A DNA stretch of 5,079 bases from Clostridia bacterium (GTDB lineage: Bacteria > Bacillota > Clostridia > Christensenellales > Aristaeellaceae), in NCBI GenBank assembly GCA_017551645.1, contig JAFZLE010000184.1, forward strand, positions 1 to 5,079, given 5' to 3'. A program made the position numbers and the translations under genes. The notes under the pieces were generated by a model that saw nothing but the letters and a program-made list of their open reading frames with translations, did not search any database and had not been told where the DNA came from. Below are positions 1 through 5,027 of the stretch, one piece after another. The stretch's first letter is position 1. Each line of letters begins with the position of its first letter.

Positions 1-302
1 ATATAATCCTGGCCCAGTTCCCGGGCTTCCCTGGCGCTGGCCTCCATAACGGTCTTGGAGCGGATGGTGTAGGAAAGATTCCCCGGTTCCACCTTATCGT
101 CGCCTTTGCCCACCAGCTGGATGATCTCGCTGCGGGCGTCCTCAAGGGAGATCCCCTCCAGCACTATGGAAGCCTTGCCGGGATCGTTCAGCACGCCCAA
201 AAGCAGGTGTTCCGTTCCAATGTACGCCCTGCCCATCATGGCGGCTTCCCGCTGCGCGTACTCCAGCGCCCGGTTGCCGTGCTCGTTGCATCTCGCTATC
301 AT
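1..302 (-). CDS. clpC: ClpC AAA+ unfoldase, N-terminal fragment (partial, runs off the left edge)
   Basis: These are the first 100 codons of a Hsp100/Clp ATPase of the ClpC type, which unfolds proteins for the ClpP peptidase in the cytoplasm. The visible part is the Clp N-domain. Residues 1-36 (MIARCNEHGNRALEYAQ, then the IGTEHLLLG motif at about 28-36) match the first Clp_N repeat. A second repeat begins near residue 77 (YTIRSKTVMEASAREARELG). Glu31 in GTEH corresponds to B. subtilis ClpC Glu32, one of the glutamates known to bind phosphoarginine. The second such site lies outside the window. The ATG at 302 is preceded by GGAGAA with an 8-nt spacing, 15 nt after the mcsB-like stop, so it is the last visible gene of the ctsR operon. 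Walker motifs and ClpP-binding loop are not in the window. ClpC rather than ClpA/B/E is inferred from the operon and the N-domain sequence. Confidence 0.95.
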   Translation of the reverse strand, partial: MIARCNEHGNRALEYAQREAAMMGRAYIGTEHLLLGVLNDPGKASIVLEGISLEDARSEIIQLVGKGDDKVEPGNLSYTIRSKTVMEASAREARELGQDY

Positions 303-317
303 TATTTGTCTTCTCCG

Positions 318-1337
318 TCAGTAAATATTGGTCTTGATCTCCTGGGCTATTACGCTTCTGGCGGTCTCGGCTCTGGTGAGCTCCTCTTCCCTTTCGCTCA
401 GTATCCCCAGTTTCTCTCTCATCGCCCGGGGGCTCATGCTCTGTACGAAGGCGTCCAGCTTTCCGCAGTCGCCGTCCATAAATCCTGTCAGCAACCCAGC
501 CCTCAGCACCGTATACAGATCCAGCAGTTCCCTGTAGCTCATTATCCTCGCGTTGAGCATCACGCCCAGCGCTCTGGTCACTTCGTCGGTGAATCTGTCC
601 ACGTCGTCATAGATGAGTTCTTCCAGCGAATCCGCTTCCATTTCCGAAAGCTCGGACGCCTTGCCTTCCAGTTCTCTGATAATATCAGACGTGGTCTCGC
701 CCAGTTGCTTTTTGTTGAACAGTACGTGCAGGTTGCCGCTTACCTTAGCGAATAGCGGATGCAGTATAAAGCCCTGGCTGTTCAGTTTTTTCACGATATC
801 CTTGTTGCGTTCCAGCTGCCACAAGCCCTTAAGGTTCATAAGGCACCAGCCGACGAACGCGTTGCCGCTGTAGAGAACCGTGCTGGTCAGATAACCCCAG
901 TTGCGGTCAAAAGCCGGCTCGCCGCCATTGGAAAACGCCCTTTCCAAAGGTTTTATCAGCGAATACGCCCTGTCTGTGTCCGCTCCGGGTGCCGTGGCGG
1001 ATAAAAGCAGGTGTTCCCTGCGGTTCACCACGGCGCGGATCGGATGGCGCGTGTCAAGTATCAGCCCTGTCCCGTATGCCTCTGTCTGTTCCGCACGGAA
1101 TACCGCTTCCTCGGCCAGCTCATCCAGCCTAAGGAGCTCGTCTTCGGATTCCGGAGCCCTGCCTTTTATAAGGCCGGGGAAATCGGCTGCCAGAGCCGAA
1201 ACGACTCTGTCCTCCGTCTCCGCTTTCTGTTCCCCGCTCATGGCCTGCGGAAACGGAACGTCGGAGTAATTGCGCATAATGACCGCGCCGCTTAAAAGCG
1301 CAGCGCTGACCGGTCCGGCAGAGGATGCAGCCTTCAC
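318..1337 (-). CDS. mcsB: McsB-like phosphagen-kinase-fold protein, catalytic residues missing (putative pseudokinase)
   Basis: This 339-aa protein occupies the mcsB position and aligns along its length with McsB protein-arginine kinase (363 aa in B. subtilis). Alignable landmarks are MRNYSDVPFP (21-30; McsB ARNFEHIRFP), NRREHLLLSATAPG (105-118; NEEDHIRIQCLFPG), WGYLTS (147-152; RGYLTS), a Leu-Gly/Asp-Ile pattern near 212-220 and a helical C-terminal domain ending in ELTRAETAR (319-327). Diagnostic residues are gone: the SSRIR ATP motif reads SGAVI (16-20), the Glu-Glu-Asp triad reads Arg-Arg-Glu, the CPTNVGTGLR loop reads TVLYSGNAFV (153-162), and the later VRGIYGEG arginine is His193. The RDxxRA phosphoarginine site reads EELTRA (318-323). 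Translation starts at GTG (1337), overlapping the mcsA stop by 4 nt with AGGGGAG 5 nt upstream. No frameshift or internal stop is seen. Assignment as an McsB homologue is firm from context and moderate from sequence. Kinase activity is doubtful. Confidence 0.82.
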   Translation of the reverse strand: MKAASSAGPVSAALLSGAVIMRNYSDVPFPQAMSGEQKAETEDRVVSALAADFPGLIKGRAPESEDELLRLDELAEEAVFRAEQTEAYGTGLILDTRHPIRAVVNRREHLLLSATAPGADTDRAYSLIKPLERAFSNGGEPAFDRNWGYLTSTVLYSGNAFVGWCLMNLKGLWQLERNKDIVKKLNSQGFILHPLFAKVSGNLHVLFNKKQLGETTSDIIRELEGKASELSEMEADSLEELIYDDVDRFTDEVTRALGVMLNARIMSYRELLDLYTVLRAGLLTGFMDGDCGKLDAFVQSMSPRAMREKLGILSEREEELTRAETARSVIAQEIKTNIY

Positions 1338-1858
1338 TTTGTCTCCCCTTCCAGTGTTTTTTCCAGCGTCCTGATCTCGTCCCTCAGCAGCGCGGCCCGC
1401 TCGTAGTTTTCGGAACTGATCGCCTCTTTCAGGCTTTCCTTAAGCTTGATCATCCTGTATACGTCGCTGTTTTCCGTAGTCCCGCCGGAAGGCGTGTCCC
1501 CCACGTACACGGCGTTTCCGTTGCGCCTGACCAGGTATTCCTCTATCGGCTCGCGGAATGCCTTGTAGCAGCCCGGGCAGCCCAGCGTGTTGCTCTGCTT
1601 GAATTCCGCCCAGGTGGTGCCGCACTCGGGACACTCGCCGTCGTATTCATCGTCGCTGGCATCGCTCCTGACCTGGCGTATCCTGTCCAGTATGGCGCCC
1701 AGAAAATCGGATATGTCCACCGCGTGGATCTGGGGCAGCCGGCCTTTCAGCTTTTCGGCGCACTCCTGGCACAGGTGCCTTACGGAAGCTTCCCCACCGG
1801 CGCCGAACATCCTTATCTCAACCGTGGCCTCGTTTATTCCGCATTCCTCGCACAGCAT
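1334..1858 (-). CDS. mcsA: McsA, zinc-binding UVR-domain partner of McsB
   Basis: McsA is the cytoplasmic zinc protein that in Bacillus binds and activates the arginine kinase McsB and takes part in CtsR inactivation and ClpC delivery. The 174-aa product (B. subtilis about 185 aa) has four CxxC pairs: C3/C6, C30/C33, C76/C79 and C94/C97, in the McsA spacing, including the ECPECGTTWAEFK and LGCPGCYKAF stretches. A C-terminal UVR domain spans about 137-170 (LKESLKEAISSENYERAALL then RDEIRTLEKTL). All elements look intact. The ATG abuts the ctsR TGA with no spacer, and the GGAGG Shine-Dalgarno sits within the ctsR 3' end, 8 nt upstream. The stop overlaps the GTG of the mcsB-like gene. An intact McsA beside a catalytically degraded McsB suggests that complex formation, not phosphorylation, is what has been kept; that part is inference. 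Confidence 0.95.
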   Translation of the reverse strand: MLCEECGINEATVEIRMFGAGGEASVRHLCQECAEKLKGRLPQIHAVDISDFLGAILDRIRQVRSDASDDEYDGECPECGTTWAEFKQSNTLGCPGCYKAFREPIEEYLVRRNGNAVYVGDTPSGGTTENSDVYRMIKLKESLKEAISSENYERAALLRDEIRTLEKTLEGETK

Positions 1859-2326
1859 TCAGGTTTCCTCCCTGAGATTCTTGAACACCTGCACCAGCGC
1901 GTTTTTGAGTATGGACGCCCTGAGCGCGTCCTTTGCGGTGGTGGGCAGGTTGAGCGCCTGGCGGCACACGCACGCCACCAGCAGGCGCGCTTCCTTGAGG
2001 CTTATGAGTTTGAGCTCATATATCCTGTGGATGATGGCCTCGGCGCTCTCCTCGTCTATGGATGTGCCCACCCTTTCCAGCAGCGTTTCCAGCAGATCCG
2101 CGTCGGAAGTGCTTATGCGGATGACCCGCACATAACCGCTGCCGCCCCGGCGGGATTCCACCAGGTACCCCCTGTCCATGGAAAACCTCGTGGCCAGCAC
2201 ATAGTTGATCTGGCTGTTCGCGCAGCCGAAATACTGCGCGAGCTCGTTGCGTTTGAGCTCTATGCGGGTGTCCTCCTGCAGGAGTTCCTTTATAAATCTT
2301 TCTATATTGTCGCTGAGCGCTGCCAT
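1859..2326 (-). CDS. ctsR: CtsR, class III heat-shock transcriptional repressor
   Basis: CtsR is a dimeric winged-helix repressor of clp genes that binds tandem heptamer operators and is released on heat or protein stress. The 155-aa product matches the family length. Residues 1-70 form the DNA-binding domain, with SDNIERFIKELL, EIKR-like IELKRNELAQYFGC (22-35), SQINYVLATRFSMDRGYLVE (38-57) and the beta-wing RRGGSGYVRV (59-68). About 75-155 is the helical dimerisation and McsB/ClpC-interaction domain (SAEAIIHRIYELKLIS, then KEARLLVACVCRQAL). The wing arginine before the glycine loop is kept, but the usual four-glycine loop reads Gly-Gly-Ser-Gly (61-64). The ATG at 2326 has GGAGG at 2333-2337, 6 nt upstream. 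It is the first gene of its operon and is preceded by a CtsR box, so it should be autoregulated. Confidence 0.97.
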   Translation of the reverse strand: MAALSDNIERFIKELLQEDTRIELKRNELAQYFGCANSQINYVLATRFSMDRGYLVESRRGGSGYVRVIRISTSDADLLETLLERVGTSIDEESAEAIIHRIYELKLISLKEARLLVACVCRQALNLPTTAKDALRASILKNALVQVFKNLREET

Positions 2327-2345
2327 AACGCGCCTCCATAATGAC

Positions 2346-2362
2346 TTTGACTATTTTTGACT
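2346..2362 (-). promoter_or_regulatory. CtsR operator (tandem heptamer box)
   Basis: On the minus strand the sequence is AGTCAAA-AAT-AGTCAAA, two identical heptamers (2356-2362 and 2346-2352) separated by three bases. This fits the CtsR consensus RGTCAAANANRGTCAAA at every specified position. It begins directly after the -10 element and covers the expected transcription start, so bound CtsR would block initiation. Autoregulation of the ctsR-mcsA-mcsB-clpC operon is inferred from position. Confidence 0.96.
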
Positions 2363-2391
2363 ATTATAACTTATACCTATATAAAAAACAA
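2363..2391 (-). promoter_or_regulatory. Sigma-A-type promoter of the ctsR operon
   Basis: Minus strand: -35 TTGTTT at 2386-2391, a 17-bp spacer, then a perfect -10 TATAAT at 2363-2368. Transcription should start near 2356, giving a leader of about 30 nt before the ctsR ATG at 2326. The -35 is a weak match (three of six to TTGACA) and lies in the U-tract of the preceding terminator. The -10 is strong and well placed against the CtsR box. Confidence 0.85.
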
Positions 2392-2416
2392 GGGCTCCGT
2401 ACGAATTTACGAAGCC
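2383..2416 (-). terminator. Rho-independent terminator after mtnN
   Basis: On the minus strand GGCTTCGTA (2408-2416) pairs with TACGGAGCC (2393-2401) around a six-base loop, followed by CTTGTTTTTT. All nine pairs form in the minus-strand RNA, one as a G-U wobble. The plus-strand RNA would have a C-A mismatch there and no U-tract, which fixes the direction. It lies about 26 nt past the mtnN stop and probably ends the HU/rqcP/ispDF/luxS/mtnN transcript. Confidence 0.85.
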
Positions 2417-2441
2417 TTAACCGGCAGACAGCGATATATTA

Positions 2442-3122
2442 TCAGATAAAAAACTGTTTCAGCGCGTTGACGGAGTTCTGCGCGGCGGCCTCCATAAACT
2501 GCGTGTAGCTCAGGTTCGCGTCCTCATCAGCGCCGTCGGAGATCGAGCGAAGGATCGCGCATTTCACGCCGTTCAAGAAGCACACATGGGCTATGGCTGC
2601 CCCCTCCATATCGCAAGCGGCGCAGTCGAACTCGCGGACTATCGCGCTTTTGACTTCCGCTGAACTCACGAACTGGTCGCCCGTGGCTATCCCGCCGCTT
2701 ACGGCGTGCCCGCCGGCCTTCCCTATGGCCTGTACAAGGCGCGCGCCCAGCGCTTCATCTGTAGGGAAGCGCACCAGGTTCACGGTGGACACCAAACCTT
2801 TGGGGTCGCCCAGCGCGGTGGTGTCCGCGTCGTGCTGTACGGCATAGGACGCGACCACCGTATCCAGCAGCCTGACGCCCTTTTTAAGGGCGCCGCCCAC
2901 GCCGGTGTTTATGATCTCAGACGGCTGATATTTAAGTATCATCGCTTCCGCGCATACGGCGGCATTGACTTTGCCTATGCCGCAGACCGTCATCACCGCG
3001 TCTTTTCCCAGCAGCCTGCCGCTATAAAAGGTCCGGCCGGAAACGGTCTCGGTCACTGTCTGTTCAAGGCAGGCCACAAGCCCGCTGAGTTCCGCCTCCA
3101 TGGCGGCGATTATTCCTGTCAT
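2442..3122 (-). CDS. mtnN: 5'-methylthioadenosine/S-adenosylhomocysteine nucleosidase
   Basis: This cytoplasmic hydrolase (MTAN/Pfs) cleaves adenine from S-adenosylhomocysteine and methylthioadenosine, relieving product inhibition of methyltransferases. The 226-aa length is typical. It shows the family order: GIIAAMEAE (3-11, with Glu11 matching E. coli catalytic Glu12), GIGKVNAA (48-55), the phosphorylase-like INTGVGGAL (71-79), HDADTTALG (98-105), SGGIATGDQF (142-151), CDMEGAAIAHV (170-180, with substrate-binding Met172/Glu173) and RSISDGAD (192-199, with catalytic Asp196). All key residues are present. The ATG overlaps the luxS TGA by 4 nt and has AGGGGG just upstream. Its neighbour LuxS uses its product S-ribosylhomocysteine, so the two genes form a two-step SAH-to-homocysteine pathway. 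It is the last gene before the terminator. Confidence 0.97.
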   Translation of the reverse strand: MTGIIAAMEAELSGLVACLEQTVTETVSGRTFYSGRLLGKDAVMTVCGIGKVNAAVCAEAMILKYQPSEIINTGVGGALKKGVRLLDTVVASYAVQHDADTTALGDPKGLVSTVNLVRFPTDEALGARLVQAIGKAGGHAVSGGIATGDQFVSSAEVKSAIVREFDCAACDMEGAAIAHVCFLNGVKCAILRSISDGADEDANLSYTQFMEAAAQNSVNALKQFFI

Positions 3123-3589
3123 TCGTCCCCCTCAGGATAAACGAGCATGTCCTCGGTCCATCCGCTTACGGCTTCAAGGTACCTTTTCGCCTCCGCTTTG
3201 GCTTTGCCCAAGGAAAGGTTTATGTAGTTTCCGCATTCCTTGCGGGACGCGCCGAACACTTCCCCTTCGTGATCAAGTATCTGCCCAAGCACGGTCCTTA
3301 CGAGTTCCAGCACCTCCGCGTGGACGGCGTTTCTGACCAGCAGATAAAAACCCGTCTGGCAGCCCATGGGACCGAAGTAGATTATCCTGTCGCCCATGGA
3401 AGAATTGCGGGCAAAAGTGGCGAACATATGTTCCATGGAATGCATTGCGGCGTTGTCCATCAGGTCGCCCGTGTTGGGCTTGCGGGTGCGCAGGTCGTAC
3501 GTGGTAACATCCCCGTCAATGCGCGACAGATATATGCCCGGCACTATATAATCGTGGTCTACCGAAAAACTGGCGATCCTGTTCATCAT
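3119..3589 (-). CDS. luxS: S-ribosylhomocysteine lyase (AI-2 synthase)
   Basis: LuxS converts S-ribosylhomocysteine to homocysteine and 4,5-dihydroxy-2,3-pentanedione, the precursor of the AI-2 signal, using a metal-dependent active site at a homodimer interface. The 156-aa product has the family landmarks: [11 protein letters not shown] (8-18), YDLRTRKPN (31-39), the metal-binding HSMEH (50-54, His50, Glu53, His54), [13 protein letters not shown] (73-85, with the catalytic cysteine at 77) and [11 protein letters not shown] (117-127, with Cys119 as the third metal ligand). The active site appears complete. Two start codons sit in tandem (ATGATG, 3589 and 3586). The Shine-Dalgarno AAGAGG at 3593-3598 is only 3 nt from the first and 6 nt from the second, so translation may begin at 3586. 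Both overlap the ispDF stop. The 3' end overlaps mtnN. Confidence 0.97.
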   Translation of the reverse strand: MMNRIASFSVDHDYIVPGIYLSRIDGDVTTYDLRTRKPNTGDLMDNAAMHSMEHMFATFARNSSMGDRIIYFGPMGCQTGFYLLVRNAVHAEVLELVRTVLGQILDHEGEVFGASRKECGNYINLSLGKAKAEAKRYLEAVSGWTEDMLVYPEGDE

Positions 3590-4737
3590 TTACCTCTTAC
3601 AAGCGCCGCCGCCTGGGCGGATATGCCCTCGCCCTCGCCTTCAAAGCCCAGCCCCTCGGTGGTGGTGGCCTTGACAGACACCCGTTCGACGCCGATCTCC
3701 AGCGCCGAAGCGATATTCTCCCGCATCTTGGGTATGAACGCGGCGAGCTTAGGCCTTTGGCACACAATGGTGACGTCCACGTTCTGTGCGCGGAAACCGG
3801 CCCGGTCCGTCAGCGCGCGTACCCTTTTTAGCAGTTCCAGGGACGAGATGCCCTTGTACTGCGGGTCTGAATCCGGGAAATGCCTGCCTATATCCCCCAG
3901 CGCCGCCGCACCCAGCAGCGCGTCCATAAGCGCGTGCAGCGCCACATCCGCGTCCGAATGCCCAAGCAGTCCCTTTTCAAACGGTATCTCCACGCCGCAC
4001 AGCACGAGTTTGCGGCCTTCCGCCAGCCTGTGGACGTCGTAGCCCGTGCCCGTGCGGAACGCGCCCGAAAAACGCAGGTCCGCCAATTCCAGATCCTCCG
4101 CTGTAGTAAGCTTTATGTTTCCCCGGGCGCTGTCGGCGCGGGAAAGATGCACCTGCCCGTACACCGCCTCAAACACCGCCGCGTCGTCGGTATACACCAG
4201 GGACGGGTCCGCTGCTTCGTAAGCCTGCATAAGCTTTTTCGCGCAAAACGCCTGCGGCGTCTGCACGGCGAACAGTTTGGAGCGGTCGGGAGTGGTCACG
4301 CTTTCTCCGTCCACCTGTTTTATGGTGTCGGTGACCGGGCACGATATGACGCCGGAACCGTATGTTTCCGCGTCGTTTATCACGCTGCCGATTATCTCAT
4401 TCGTTACGAAAGGTCGGGCGGCATCGTGAACCAAAACGATATCAGCGTCTTCCGGCAGTACCCTGAGCCCGTTGTACACGCTGCGGAAGCGGGTCGCCCC
4501 GCCGTATACCACACGCTTTACAAGAAGGCATTCGCCCTCGTCACTACGGACGCAGGCGTATCTTTCGGCATCGGAAGCGCTGATCACCAGCACGATCCCG
4601 TCTATTATTCCGCTGCGTTCAAGCGCATCCAGCGTGCGGGAAAGCACGCTTCTGCCTCCCGTACGGTAGAACACCTTGTTGTACCCAAGGCCGGTCCTTT
4701 CACCGCTGCCTGCGGCGACCAGTACGCAGTAAACCAT
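3586..4737 (-). CDS. ispDF: Bifunctional IspD-IspF enzyme of the MEP isoprenoid pathway
   Basis: One 383-aa chain carries two non-consecutive MEP pathway enzymes. Residues 1 to about 224 are IspD (MEP cytidylyltransferase): [12 protein letters not shown] (6-16) with conserved Lys21, the CTP/metal segment [10 protein letters not shown] (101-110), QTPQAF (159-164) and [13 protein letters not shown] (207-219). Residues from about 228 to 383 are IspF (2-C-methyl-D-erythritol 2,4-cyclodiphosphate synthase): GTGYDVHRL (230-238), with zinc ligands Asp234, His236 and His268, [20 protein letters not shown] (256-275), [11 protein letters not shown] (282-291), [11 protein letters not shown] (320-330) and [16 protein letters not shown] (356-371). 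Both active sites look intact and the linker is only a few residues. The ATG abuts the rqcP TAG; a weak CAGGA lies upstream. The missing step between them (IspE) is not encoded here. Isoprenoid precursor supply for undecaprenyl phosphate and quinones is the likely role. Confidence 0.97.
   Translation of the reverse strand: MVYCVLVAAGSGERTGLGYNKVFYRTGGRSVLSRTLDALERSGIIDGIVLVISASDAERYACVRSDEGECLLVKRVVYGGATRFRSVYNGLRVLPEDADIVLVHDAARPFVTNEIIGSVINDAETYGSGVISCPVTDTIKQVDGESVTTPDRSKLFAVQTPQAFCAKKLMQAYEAADPSLVYTDDAAVFEAVYGQVHLSRADSARGNIKLTTAEDLELADLRFSGAFRTGTGYDVHRLAEGRKLVLCGVEIPFEKGLLGHSDADVALHALMDALLGAAALGDIGRHFPDSDPQYKGISSLELLKRVRALTDRAGFRAQNVDVTIVCQRPKLAAFIPKMRENIASALEIGVERVSVKATTTEGLGFEGEGEGISAQAAALVRGK
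3593..3598 (-). promoter_or_regulatory. luxS ribosome-binding site, favours the second of two ATGs
   Basis: AAGAGG on the minus strand, inside the last codons of ispDF. Spacing is 3 nt to the ATG at 3589 and 6 nt to the ATG at 3586. The second fits normal Shine-Dalgarno spacing better, which would make LuxS 155 aa with a TGATG stop/start overlap. Confidence 0.6.
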
Positions 4738-5025
4738 CTAATCCTGCCTGATTACCCGGTACATGTTCTGGGCGTCCTGCTTGAGCGCGTGCTCGTTTAA
4801 CGACAGTACCTCCACGTCCGTGCGCTTTTCCCCGAAACGCAGGGTGATCATATCCCCCGCCTTCAGTTTTGCCCCGGGTTTTGCAGGTTTGCCGTTGAGC
4901 AGCACGTGATCTGTGTCGCAGGCGTCGTTGGCTACGCTTCTGCGCTTGATCAGGCGCGAGACCTTCAGAAATTTATCAAGGCGCAGCCCCTCGGATGAGG
5001 GAACCGCGCCGGAAGTCTTGGCCAT
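4738..5025 (-). CDS. rqcP: S4-domain ribosome quality-control factor RqcP (YabO family)
   Basis: This 95-aa protein is a single S4 RNA-binding domain closely matching B. subtilis YabO/RqcP (86 aa). In Bacillus that protein binds the obstructed 50S-peptidyl-tRNA complex and works with RqcH to add C-terminal alanine tails. The core LRLDKFLKVSRLIKRR (14-29) is almost identical to the YabO N-terminus. It continues with LLNGKPAKPGAKLKAGDMIT (42-61), LRFGEKRTDVEVL (62-74) and the NMYRVIRQD tail (87-95). It has a 13-residue N-terminal extension ahead of the usual start position. No ATG or GTG lies closer to the core, so the ATG at 5025 is used. Its A is shared with a TAA codon after the HU gene. No strong Shine-Dalgarno is visible, suggesting translational coupling to HU. 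The hup-yabO adjacency is common in Bacillota. Confidence 0.93.
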   Translation of the reverse strand: MAKTSGAVPSSEGLRLDKFLKVSRLIKRRSVANDACDTDHVLLNGKPAKPGAKLKAGDMITLRFGEKRTDVEVLSLNEHALKQDAQNMYRVIRQD

Positions 5026-5027
5026 TA

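Noticed and set aside
1235..1337. A frameshift explaining the missing SxRxR motif of the McsB-like protein
   Set aside because: The other minus-strand frames here do not restore an Arg-rich ATP motif, and one has a stop at once. Substitutions also occur in four separated blocks while the flanking conserved residues stay in frame, so a single sequencing error cannot explain them.
2016..2339. A 107-codon minus-strand frame starting at an ATG just upstream of ctsR
   Set aside because: It overlaps ctsR in another frame, its ATG overlaps the ctsR Shine-Dalgarno region, and the product resembles nothing.
1325..2341. A 338-codon open frame on the plus strand opposite mcsA and ctsR
   Set aside because: Its predicted protein has no recognisable domain, and it lies entirely opposite two well-matched genes (McsA, CtsR). 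Long antisense frames are expected in GC-rich coding DNA.
2340..2352. A third CtsR half-site (AGTCATT) after the second heptamer
   Set aside because: It matches only the first part of the heptamer and overlaps the second repeat with the wrong spacing, so it is probably chance.
2327..2441. A riboswitch or small RNA (for example a SAM or SAH element) in the intergenic region between mtnN and ctsR
   Set aside because: The 115 bp are fully accounted for by a terminator hairpin, promoter, CtsR box and ribosome-binding site. There is no room or conserved core for a riboswitch, and it is downstream, not upstream, of the SAH genes.
3269..4800. Long plus-strand open frames opposite luxS, ispDF and the start of rqcP
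   Set aside because: They are low-complexity, Ser/Arg/Ala-rich translations with no family resemblance, mirrored by intact minus-strand enzymes with complete active sites.
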